Source: a virus. Taken from it: DNA of 53,814 bases. Location: positions 1-53,814 of IMG/VR virus record IMGVR_UViG_3300022865_000009; one strand, given 5' to 3'. This document shows, piece after piece, positions 42,004 through 49,514 of the stretch (positions within the stretch are counted from its first letter, which is position 1; each line of letters starts with the position of its first letter). The notes beneath the pieces were generated by a model. It did no database searches. It saw nothing but the letters and a program-made list of their open reading frames with translations, and had not been told where the DNA came from. The position numbers and the translations under genes were made by a program.

Positions 42004-42175
42004 AAGAACTTCAGCTTTAGATAAAATTGAATACCATGAAAAGATCTGCAGATTAATGCAAAAACAAACATTCGAAAAAATTGAAAAGATAGAAACCCGT
42101 ATAAATAGATTAGAGAAGTTTATTATTGGGGGTTTAGGAGCTATACTTTTAGCTGTACTTTCTAATCATATGTAG
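41996..42175 (+). CDS. Small coiled-coil/TM protein, XhlA-like
   Basis: I read a GTG start at 41996, with GAGG six bases upstream, giving a 59-residue protein. It has a helical part with QKQTFEKIEKIETRINRLEK, then one hydrophobic segment (about 42-56) and a short end. This topology (coiled coil, then C-terminal TM) is that of XhlA-type phage proteins that assist lysis. It overlaps the preceding gene by eight bases. Confidence 0.6.
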   Translation: MPKRTSALDKIEYHEKICRLMQKQTFEKIEKIETRINRLEKFIIGGLGAILLAVLSNHM

Positions 42176-42187
42176 TATTAATATGGA

Positions 42188-42919
42188 ATGATATTTACAG
42201 AAAACTTAGAAGACAATTCCTTTACTTTAACAGAACTTGAATTAATAGAAAAATTTCCCTATAAAAGATACTCCAGAGCAGAAGATCCTAAAACAGGCAA
42301 ACGTATGTATTCTGTGGATGGAACTAAACTACCTTCTGTAACCACTATACTTGGAGCCACAAAAGACAAAGAATCTATAGAAGCTTTAGAAAGATGGAAG
42401 CAACGTGTCGGAGAAGAGGGGGCAGAAAAAATTAAAAATGATGCTGCTTCTATGGGAACTGAAATGCATTTAGTTATTGAAAAATATTTAGAGGGAAAAG
42501 GTTATTTAAATATTTCTGAGAAAGGAAATAGAGCAAGAAAGATGGCTCATACTATTCTTAAAAATATTAGTGGATTAACTGAAGTTTGGGGAAATGAAAT
42601 TAGTTTAGCTTTCCCAGAAAAATTTGCGGGAGCAACCGATTGTATCGGAGTTATAGATGATAAAGTAACTATCTTTGATTGGAAACAGACTAACAAACCT
42701 AAAAGAAGAGAGTGGAGTGCTGTTCAAGATTATTTTACTCAACTAGGAGCCTATAGTTTAGCTCATGAAAGTATGTATGGGAAAATAGATCAAGTTAAAA
42801 TATGTATGTGTTCAAGAGATTTTAATTATCAAGAATTTTCATTAGAAGGACAAGAGTTAAAAGATTATCAAGATAAATGGTGGGAAAGATTTGAGACTTA
42901 TCTCAAAGTTACTTCTTAG
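42188..42919 (+). CDS. PD-(D/E)XK exonuclease (RecB-like)
   Basis: This 243-residue protein has the RecB/Cas4-like nuclease core: a G-x3-H helix (G90, H94 in MGTEMHLVIEKY), E137 (GNEISLAF), D151 (GATDCIG), D164-x-K166 (IFDWKQTN) and Q185-x3-Y189 (FTQLGAY). Such enzymes degrade one strand from ends in recombination or host DNA breakdown. It resembles MGME1-like phage exonucleases. It is the first of the replication genes and is rightward, tail to tail with the next minus-strand genes. Confidence 0.85.
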   Translation: MIFTENLEDNSFTLTELELIEKFPYKRYSRAEDPKTGKRMYSVDGTKLPSVTTILGATKDKESIEALERWKQRVGEEGAEKIKNDAASMGTEMHLVIEKYLEGKGYLNISEKGNRARKMAHTILKNISGLTEVWGNEISLAFPEKFAGATDCIGVIDDKVTIFDWKQTNKPKRREWSAVQDYFTQLGAYSLAHESMYGKIDQVKICMCSRDFNYQEFSLEGQELKDYQDKWWERFETYLKVTS

Positions 42920-43076
42920 CTAATTTATCTTTATTAGGTCCTTCTTTAATAATGTAATCTTGAGTTCCATTAGCACCTGTTTCAACTTCTTTCTTTAAGT
43001 TTCTAAACAAAGCCATCTCTTTTATTTTTTTATATTTTTCTTTAATGAAGTTTTCTATTATTTTATTGTCTCTCAT
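42909..43076 (-). CDS. Small basic helical protein, minus strand
   Basis: A 55-residue frame begins at ATG 43076 (reverse) and ends at TAA 42909. It starts MRDNKIIENFIKEKYKKIKE and is basic and helical. It follows the helicase gene on the same strand and overlaps the nuclease end by 11 bases. No clear ribosome site is present, and a second ATG 20 residues in could be the start. It is probably real because this stretch is otherwise empty. The function is unknown. Confidence 0.5.
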   Translation of the reverse strand: MRDNKIIENFIKEKYKKIKEMALFRNLKKEVETGANGTQDYIIKEGPNKDKLAKK

Positions 43077-43090
43077 TGAATGAGTATAAA

Positions 43091-44521
43091 CTATTTTAAC
43101 CAGTTTTTAAACTCATCTCCCATGGTTGCTATAGCTAATTTATCTTTTTGGTGAAGAGCACTTAAAATACGTTCATCTAAGCTATTTTTACATATAATAT
43201 CTGTATATAAAACAGTTTTAGTTTGACCAGATCTGTGGGCTCTATCTTCGGATTGTCTTCTAACTTCATAGTTAAAGTTATTAGAAAAATAAACTACATT
43301 AGTTGCTGCAGTTAAAGTAAGTCCAAAACCACCTGTGGTAGGATTACCTACAAAGAATAAACATTCAGGATCTTCTTGAAATCTTTTCATAGCAATAGTT
43401 CTTTTAGCAGAATCAATTGCACCATAATTTGCAACTACAGAAGCTTTACCGTATTTGTCTTGAAGAAATTCAATAATGTTTTCTATATTATAAATATAGT
43501 TAGCCCATATAATCATTTTACCATTTGCTTCTTCAATTATATCCGACAAAGCATGTAGTTTAGGATTTTTAAATTCTTTTAATTCCGCATCATTTGTTTT
43601 TACAAAACCATTACCTACTTGATGTAGTTTAATTATTTCAGTTAACTTATTATTATAAGAAACAGTTTCATCTTCAATGATGGCAATAGCAGATTGTTTT
43701 AAAGATTTATAAACTCTTTCTTGCTCTTCATTCATATCTACATATCTTTTGGTATATTGTTTAGGAGGCAGATCTAAGCATTCATCTTTAGTAACACGGT
43801 AAGAAAACGTTTTTAATTTTTCTTCAAGTTCCTCTAGTTTTACATAGTACTTAGGTATTTCAGTGTATTTTCCTCCACCTAAATCTAATCTGTGTGTAAC
43901 ACAATATCTATTTCTAAATGTATAGTAAGAAGAGAAACCTAATAGATCTTCATTTAAAAAACCACACTGAGTATATAAATCTAATGGTGATTTAGTAACA
44001 GGAGAACCTGTTAAGATTCTTCTGTAGAAAGAGTATTTAGCTAATTTTAAAATATTTCTAGTTCGTATGGCTTTATGATTTTTAATTGTAGTGGACTCAT
44101 CTACAATAGTCATGGCTTTGTGTTTTTTTAAAAACTCTGTAGCACCTTTAAGTCCTCTAGCAGTAGACAAGGCTTCAACGTTCATGCAAAAAATAGTTAA
44201 ATCTTTATTTACTTTATAAGCTTTATCTAATTTTTTAGGTTTATCTATATTCCAAATGTAAGTAGTGTAGTCAATATCTGGACTCATGTGTTTTTCGATC
44301 TCATCATAGGCCCATACCGTGTATACGGATTTAGGTGCAATAATTAAAACACCTGTAATACCTTCATGAAGTCGTAGTAAACCGATATTATCTATTGTAA
44401 CTTTTGTTTTACCTGTTCCCATTTCCATGAAGAAAGCGTAATTTAATTTATTCCAGGATTTTTCTAGGGCAATTTTTTGATGCTCGTAAGGAGCGGTTTT
44501 AAAGTTAAACAAGTTCAACAT
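43091..44521 (-). CDS. SNF2-family DNA helicase/translocase
   Basis: This 476-residue protein has Walker A MGTGKTK near residue 35, the motif II sequence VDEST (141-144) followed by TTIKN, motif III TGSPV (171-175) and motif VI with QSEDRAHRSGQ (Q423, R427, R430). These place it in the SNF2 group of superfamily 2, typical of phage replication modules. It moves on DNA with ATP and may act in replication or recombination. It is transcribed leftward from the divergent promoter at 44531-44559 and would have almost no leader. Confidence 0.92.
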   Translation of the reverse strand: MLNLFNFKTAPYEHQKIALEKSWNKLNYAFFMEMGTGKTKVTIDNIGLLRLHEGITGVLIIAPKSVYTVWAYDEIEKHMSPDIDYTTYIWNIDKPKKLDKAYKVNKDLTIFCMNVEALSTARGLKGATEFLKKHKAMTIVDESTTIKNHKAIRTRNILKLAKYSFYRRILTGSPVTKSPLDLYTQCGFLNEDLLGFSSYYTFRNRYCVTHRLDLGGGKYTEIPKYYVKLEELEEKLKTFSYRVTKDECLDLPPKQYTKRYVDMNEEQERVYKSLKQSAIAIIEDETVSYNNKLTEIIKLHQVGNGFVKTNDAELKEFKNPKLHALSDIIEEANGKMIIWANYIYNIENIIEFLQDKYGKASVVANYGAIDSAKRTIAMKRFQEDPECLFFVGNPTTGGFGLTLTAATNVVYFSNNFNYEVRRQSEDRAHRSGQTKTVLYTDIICKNSLDERILSALHQKDKLAIATMGDEFKNWLK

Positions 44522-44526
44522 AGTGG

Positions 44527-44556
44527 TTGACTTATAGGTTTTAATGACTATATAGT
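44527..44556 (+). promoter_or_regulatory. Rightward early promoter
   Basis: TTGACT (44527-44532), an 18-base spacer and TATAGT (44551-44556) lead to the 44582 gene, which has a strong AAAGGAGG ribosome site. It overlaps the leftward promoter for the helicase. Confidence 0.65.
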
Positions 44557-44559
44557 CAA
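44531..44559 (-). promoter_or_regulatory. Leftward promoter of the SNF2 helicase gene
   Basis: On the minus strand TTGACT (44559-44554), a 17-base spacer and TATAAG (44536-44531) form a near-consensus promoter. It ends nine bases before the helicase ATG, so the mRNA would have a leader of about two to four bases and no Shine-Dalgarno. Confidence 0.65.
44545..44558. promoter_or_regulatory. Operator candidate, perfect 14-bp palindrome
   Basis: TGACTATATAGTCA covers the -10 region of the rightward promoter and part of the -35 box of the leftward one. A dimeric regulator bound here could block both. The RHH-like protein at 53184 is a candidate partner, without evidence for the pairing. Confidence 0.5.
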
Positions 44560-44581
44560 GGTAATAAAGGAGGTCATTTTT

Positions 44582-45124
44582 ATGAACCTAGAACAACTAA
44601 CAAATATAAGTATAGACACCGATAAAACCAAAGATATTGCAAATTTATGCAATGAATTACTTTCTCAAAATAAAACTGTAGAACAAGCTGAGATAGCACT
44701 TAAAAATGCTAAAGCAGAGCAACTACGTTTATCTGAAGAAGTTATCCCTGCTGTAATGTCTGAGGCAGGTATATCAATGCTCAAACTAGAAGATGGTTCT
44801 TCTGTTGAGGTTGCACCTTATTACTATGCGAAGATCCCAGAAGATAAAAAAGCGGATGCTTTTAAATGGCTACGTGATAATAACTTTGGGGATTTGGTTA
44901 AAAACAACTTAACCTTATCGTTTAGTAAAGGAGAAGATTCTGACGCAGCTAGAGTAAAAGCTGAGCTAGAAGCTAAAGGTCTTGTCGTAGACCAAAAAGA
45001 AGACATCCATTGGCAAACGCTTCGAGGATTTGTTAAAGAGCAATCCGAGAAAAATAAAACTATACCCTCAGACTTATTTGGGTTATACGTTGCTAATAGA
45101 ACTAAGATAAAAACTAACAAGTAA
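44582..45124 (+). CDS. Early protein of unknown function
   Basis: This 180-residue protein begins with a helical, acidic N-terminal half (AEIALKNAKAEQLRLSEEV), then has EDGSSVEVAPYYYAKIP and a C-terminal part with HWQTLRGFVKEQ. I recall related proteins next to the ssDNA-binding-like gene in marine podoviruses but know no activity. It is the first rightward gene after the divergent promoter. Confidence 0.65.
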   Translation: MNLEQLTNISIDTDKTKDIANLCNELLSQNKTVEQAEIALKNAKAEQLRLSEEVIPAVMSEAGISMLKLEDGSSVEVAPYYYAKIPEDKKADAFKWLRDNNFGDLVKNNLTLSFSKGEDSDAARVKAELEAKGLVVDQKEDIHWQTLRGFVKEQSEKNKTIPSDLFGLYVANRTKIKTNK

Positions 45125-45142
45125 CAACTATAGGAGTAACAC

Positions 45143-45949
45143 ATGGCACAATTAGAAACGCCAAAATCAGAAGTAGTTAAAAAAGAAACTGCATCTGCCC
45201 CATCACTAGATGTTTCATCATTGGAACGGTTAGCTGGTGCAGGAGCGGAAAACATTACATCAAATGATGTATCACTTCCGTTCTTAAAGATCCTCACTAA
45301 CAATTCACCTCACGTAACTCAAGGTGATTCTAAGTTTATTGAGAAGGCAAGACCAGGACAGGTAATTAATACTGTTCTGAATAAACTTTATAATGGTAAG
45401 GACGGTTTTAAAGTCGTTCCTTGTTTTTATAAATTTGAATACGTAGAGTGGGCTGACAGAGGTACACAGAATTCTGTTGCACCTGTTAATTCATATGCTG
45501 CGGATTCAGACATTATGACTAAAACAATTAGAGGTGATGATAGAAAAGATAGATTACCAAGTGGTAATTATATTGAACCTACTCATTATCACTATGTAGT
45601 AGTCGTGGATGAAAACGATCAACCGTCAGAGACAGCAGTTATAGTCATGAAGGCCACTCAAGCTAAGAAGTCTAAGAAGTGGAATTCAATGATGCTTTCT
45701 CAGAGAAGAAAAGGTAAAAACGGAATGTTCCAACCACCAACATGGTCTCAAATTTATTTGATGAAGACTATGCTTGAAAAGAATAGTTTAGGTTCTTGGT
45801 TTGGATGGGAAGTTGAACACCATAAAGACATTCCTAATCAAGACTTAATGGATACGGCTATGTCGTTCTATGAAACTTGTAAGCAAGGAAATACTAAGGT
45901 GAATCTTTCTCAAGAAGGCGAGCCACAAGTAACATCAGCACCGTTTTAA
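45143..45949 (+). CDS. ssDNA-binding protein candidate
   Basis: This 268-residue protein has SLPFLKILTNNSPHVTQGD and a central beta-rich part with GKDGFKVVPCFYKFEYVEW, then VIVMKATQAKKSKKWNSMM and a helix near WSQIYLMKTMLEKNSLGSW. Proteins of this pattern precede primase and helicase genes in marine podoviruses and are thought to bind single-stranded DNA. I rely on context; no OB-fold signature is certain. A moderate ribosome site AGGAG precedes it. Confidence 0.55.
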   Translation: MAQLETPKSEVVKKETASAPSLDVSSLERLAGAGAENITSNDVSLPFLKILTNNSPHVTQGDSKFIEKARPGQVINTVLNKLYNGKDGFKVVPCFYKFEYVEWADRGTQNSVAPVNSYAADSDIMTKTIRGDDRKDRLPSGNYIEPTHYHYVVVVDENDQPSETAVIVMKATQAKKSKKWNSMMLSQRRKGKNGMFQPPTWSQIYLMKTMLEKNSLGSWFGWEVEHHKDIPNQDLMDTAMSFYETCKQGNTKVNLSQEGEPQVTSAPF

Positions 45950-45951
45950 AT

Positions 45952-47493
45952 ATGGAATCGCTAGAATTTTTTAGCGACCTATTCGGCGGATTAGACTCCG
46001 CTTACGGTACCTATGAGCTCAATGGGGCTCATAGGTCTGATGGTAAAGCAGAAGGTAAAGCGCTTACTAAGAAAGGGTCTGTAACAAACGAACTATTTGA
46101 AAAACATCTAAAAGGTGAAGTCTCTATAGGTATTGTTCCAATTATGAAGGACAATAACTGTAAGTGGGGCTGTATTGATGTAGATAAATATTCTATGGAT
46201 ATTAAATCTACTATTAAAAAAATTAGAGAACTAAAACTTCCACTCTTTCCTTATAGATCTAAGTCTGGTGGATTACATTTATTTTTACATATTGATGGTG
46301 TGATAACTGCATCTGAGATGATTAATAAATTAACTGAGATAGCCGGAGTATTAGGTTTTGGAGACTGTGAAATATTTCCTAAACAAAGAACAATTAATGT
46401 AGAACTAGGAACTATAGGTAATTGGTTAAATCTACCTTACTTTAATGCAGAAATGACTATGCGATATGCATTAGATGACAACGGCCACTCGATACCTTTT
46501 GAGAAATTACCAGAAGCTGTTGCTAAGTTTAGATTAAAACCGAAAGATTTCTATGCAATAAAAATTGAAGTACAGGAAAACGGAGACGATATGTTTAAGG
46601 AATATCCTCCATGTGTACAATCATTTATGACAACGCAAATGGAGCAAGGTGGTAGAAACGAAGCTTTGTTTAATGTGGGTGTATGTATGATTAAGAAGTT
46701 AGGTAAAGAAGGAGCATGGGAACATGATCTTCAAGAAGTAAATAAAGCTTGGGGAGAAAATGCATTACCTGCAAAAGAAGTTAAGGCTACAATTATTAAT
46801 TCTTTAACTAAAGAAAAAGAATATAATTATAAATGTAACACTCCGCCTGCTAAAAGGTTTTGTAACCAAGATCTATGTATTAAAAGAAAGTTAGGTATAG
46901 GTAAAAGTAACTATAGTTTTTCTGTAGATTCTTTTCAAAAGATTAATACTAAGCCACCTAAATATATTTTAACTATTGATAAGAAGCCTATAAGATTAAC
47001 TGGACAAGAACTTTGTCAGCAACAATTACTTAAAACACAGTTGTTTGATACAGATATTGTTTGGAAAACTATGGAGAAGGAATCATTTCATTTATGGTTA
47101 AATTATCTTAAAACAATACAAACTGATGTGGAAGGTTATGACTTTACAGATGATGATAAAGATGAATTTGAATACATATTCAAAAACTTTATTGATGATA
47201 ACCAAGTTGCAGATGATATATCTCAAACACAAAGTGATTATGTTTATGAAGAAGATGGTTATATGTTTTTTAGATTAGAGGTCTTTAAAAAGTTTTTAAA
47301 GAAAGAAGGTCAGAACTTAAAGGCTCCAGAAGTAAAAGAAATATTAATAGACAATGGAGCAGAGTATATAAGGAAGCATAAGGAATACACAGCTAGACTT
47401 TGGAAAATATCTAAACCTAAGTTTGAATCTGTAAAAGACCGTAACGTTAACTTTAACAAGAAGATGCCTAGCTTTGATCCAGATAATCAATAA
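45952..47493 (+). CDS. AEP-type primase (TOTE-like)
   Basis: This 513-residue protein has an archaeo-eukaryotic primase-polymerase core: GCIDVDKY (74-80) with the metal-binding D76-x-D78, then FPYRSKSGGLHLFLHID (99-115) with H109, and CEIFPKQ (139-145). This matches the primase domain named from TOTE conflict systems. A middle CNTPPAKRFCNQDLC segment (near 297) holds three cysteines, perhaps a zinc-binding part. The C-terminal part is helical. It would synthesise primers for the DNA polymerase. Confidence 0.82.
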   Translation: MESLEFFSDLFGGLDSAYGTYELNGAHRSDGKAEGKALTKKGSVTNELFEKHLKGEVSIGIVPIMKDNNCKWGCIDVDKYSMDIKSTIKKIRELKLPLFPYRSKSGGLHLFLHIDGVITASEMINKLTEIAGVLGFGDCEIFPKQRTINVELGTIGNWLNLPYFNAEMTMRYALDDNGHSIPFEKLPEAVAKFRLKPKDFYAIKIEVQENGDDMFKEYPPCVQSFMTTQMEQGGRNEALFNVGVCMIKKLGKEGAWEHDLQEVNKAWGENALPAKEVKATIINSLTKEKEYNYKCNTPPAKRFCNQDLCIKRKLGIGKSNYSFSVDSFQKINTKPPKYILTIDKKPIRLTGQELCQQQLLKTQLFDTDIVWKTMEKESFHLWLNYLKTIQTDVEGYDFTDDDKDEFEYIFKNFIDDNQVADDISQTQSDYVYEEDGYMFFRLEVFKKFLKKEGQNLKAPEVKEILIDNGAEYIRKHKEYTARLWKISKPKFESVKDRNVNFNKKMPSFDPDNQ

Positions 47494-49045
47494 AACTGCT
47501 AAAATATTTGGGCCTCCTGGTACAGGTAAAACCACGAGGCTTATTAAAATAATAGAAAAATGGTTAAGGTTAGGTGTACAACCTCATGAGATTGTCTATG
47601 TATCTTTCACAAACAAAGCTGTTAACGAAGCTGTATCAAGAGTAGTTAAAAAATTTACAAATTATAAGGAGGAAGATTTTGATAATTTTAGAACTATTCA
47701 TTCTTTTTGTAAAAAACATTTAGATAACGTTCAAGTGGTAGATCCTAGAATAGATATGTTGGAGTTTCATACGGATTGGGGAACTGTTTCAGCTAACATG
47801 AGTGATGAAGACATGAACAACAGGGTATTTAATAACTGGTTTCTTAGAGTATATGACAAATCTAGAAATTTATTAATTGAACCAGATGAAGCTTTTAGAA
47901 GAGAGACAATTAAAAGAGGAAGGTTAATTCAATATAGAGACATCATAAGAAATTATGAAAAATTTAAAAAGAATCATAAAATAGACTTTACAGATATGGT
48001 TGAAAAATATATTGAAGAAGTTAATCCACAACATTACAAAGTATTTATAGTAGATGAGGCTCAAGATCTAACTCCACTTCAATGGAAATTTGTCTACAAG
48101 ATAGCAGAAAAAGCAAAAAGAATTTATTTAGCTGGAGATGATGATCAAGCCATATATGAATGGAATGGTGCAGATGTACATTCTTTCCTAACTTTCCCTG
48201 GAAAAGTATTTACCTTGAAAAAATCATATAGATTAAACAAAGATGTTCATAGTTTATCAAAAGAAATATTAAAATTTATAACTGTAAGACAAGAAAAAGA
48301 ATTTACTAGCAACAATGTAAGAGGTTACATAGAGAGATACTCTAAGTTTAATGAGATTCCAATAGGTAAAATAGAGGGCTCCTGGCTAATTTTAGGAAGA
48401 GTAAGAAATAATGTAAACGAATTAAGAGATTTTGCTAGAGCAAAAGGCTTATATTTCCAAGACATGAGAGGTAATAAATCGTTTAATATGAACAAATGGT
48501 TAGCTATTTCTTATTGGGAGAAGTTAAAAAAAGGAGGAACTCTTAACAAAGAAGAAGTGGGAATTATGTATGACTTTATCCAAGAAATAAAAAGAGGGTG
48601 GAGAAAGATAGATGCTAAATCTTGGTCAGCTATTCATCCTAATGAACCTTTAGATCTACAATTTTTAAAAACTCAAGCAGGACTACATACACCTAACAAC
48701 AATTGGTGGGAAGTACTAAACCGTAAATTTACTATAAAGGACTTGGATTATTTTGAAACTATGTTAAAAAACAATGTAGAACTTGATGACAAAGCTAACA
48801 TTATTATTGACACTATTCACTCCGTTAAAGGAGGAGAAGCAGACAATGTTATTATATATGAGAAGTCTAATTGGCCATCTCATTTTAATAGTAAGAATGG
48901 TAATGATAAAATGGCTGAAGCCCGAGTCTGGTATACAGGAGTGACTCGTGCTAAAAAGACACTTCATTTACTAGCAACAAATCATGAATTTTATTTTCCT
49001 ATGGGTAAAATATTTTCTAACTATAAAAGGAGTATAAATGAGTAA
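47474..49045 (+). CDS. UvrD/Rep-like superfamily 1 DNA helicase
   Basis: This 523-residue protein begins at TTG 47474, the only start that keeps the Walker A GPPGTGKT (13-20). Other motifs are VDEAQD (about 194-199), GDDDQAIYEWNGAD, KSYRLN, TIHSVKGGEADNVI and YTGVTRAKKTLHLL, the full SF1 series. It unwinds DNA 3' to 5' in this family, and may serve replication or repair. It overlaps the primase gene by 20 bases and the next gene by eight. Confidence 0.9.
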   Translation: MIQIINKTAKIFGPPGTGKTTRLIKIIEKWLRLGVQPHEIVYVSFTNKAVNEAVSRVVKKFTNYKEEDFDNFRTIHSFCKKHLDNVQVVDPRIDMLEFHTDWGTVSANMSDEDMNNRVFNNWFLRVYDKSRNLLIEPDEAFRRETIKRGRLIQYRDIIRNYEKFKKNHKIDFTDMVEKYIEEVNPQHYKVFIVDEAQDLTPLQWKFVYKIAEKAKRIYLAGDDDQAIYEWNGADVHSFLTFPGKVFTLKKSYRLNKDVHSLSKEILKFITVRQEKEFTSNNVRGYIERYSKFNEIPIGKIEGSWLILGRVRNNVNELRDFARAKGLYFQDMRGNKSFNMNKWLAISYWEKLKKGGTLNKEEVGIMYDFIQEIKRGWRKIDAKSWSAIHPNEPLDLQFLKTQAGLHTPNNNWWEVLNRKFTIKDLDYFETMLKNNVELDDKANIIIDTIHSVKGGEADNVIIYEKSNWPSHFNSKNGNDKMAEARVWYTGVTRAKKTLHLLATNHEFYFPMGKIFSNYKRSINE

Positions 49046-49304
49046 TAAAGATATGTTTGACGAAACGTTTCCACAAGGTAGGCAGGTAGGTGGATCTCAT
49101 TATAAAGATAATTTTAAAATACAACCTTATGAATTTATTTCAAAAAACAATCTATCATTTTTTCAGGGATGTGTGGTAAAATATGTTTGCAGATATTTAT
49201 TTAAAGGAACAGCAGAACAAGACCTTGATAAAATTATACATTACTGTGAACTAGAAAAATTAAAATTAAAAGATGATCCGAAGAGTAAGAAAAATAATCG
49301 TTAA
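49038..49304 (+). CDS. DUF3310 protein
   Basis: This 88-residue protein has VGGSHYKDNFKIQPYEFI and GCVVKYVCRYLFKG, then DLDKIIHYCELEKL. This is the DUF3310 pattern (GGSHY ... KY-x-x-R ... DL-x-K-x-x-HY) found widely in phages as a small protein near replication genes. It has been called nucleotide-kinase-like, but no P-loop is visible. It is preceded by AAAAGGAG inside the helicase gene end. Confidence 0.85.
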   Translation: MSNKDMFDETFPQGRQVGGSHYKDNFKIQPYEFISKNNLSFFQGCVVKYVCRYLFKGTAEQDLDKIIHYCELEKLKLKDDPKSKKNNR

Positions 49305-49413
49305 ACTTAGAATGCTTTATGCTGATATTAGGGGCCACCATGGTAAAAAATGGGATTACGAACCTGGAGATTGGTATATGGGTAGAAAAAATAAACAGAG
49401 AAAGAAAAAATGA
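49273..49413 (+). CDS. Small basic protein (46 aa)
   Basis: The ATG at 49273 lies in the end of the DUF3310 gene, and the frame stops at TGA 49411-49413. The product starts MIRRVRKIIVKLRMLYADIRGHHGKKWDYEP, cut here to its sense: a basic amphipathic start, a W-D-Y-E-P-G-D-W-Y stretch and a KKK end. The overlaps of 32 and 4 bases with its neighbours support a compact early operon. The function is unknown. Confidence 0.5.
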   Translation: MIRRVRKIIVKLRMLYADIRGHHGKKWDYEPGDWYMGRKNKQRKKK

Positions 49414-49514
49414 GAAGATACATACTTGAACGGATATATCATTACTCAACTTACTTAACGAGTTGGTCATGGCAAAAATTATATGGTAAACGAACTAAAA
49501 GAGGAGAGAAGTAA
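49410..49514 (+). CDS. Tiny basic protein (34 aa) before DNA polymerase
   Basis: The ATG at 49410 overlaps the preceding TGA and its TAA overlaps the polymerase start at 49514. The product MRRYILERIYHYSTYLTSW is followed by QKLYGKRTKRGEK. Aromatic, basic peptides of this kind occur directly before phage DNA polymerase genes, from memory. The last codons form AGGAGAG, the ribosome site for the polymerase. Confidence 0.55.
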   Translation: MRRYILERIYHYSTYLTSWSWQKLYGKRTKRGEK

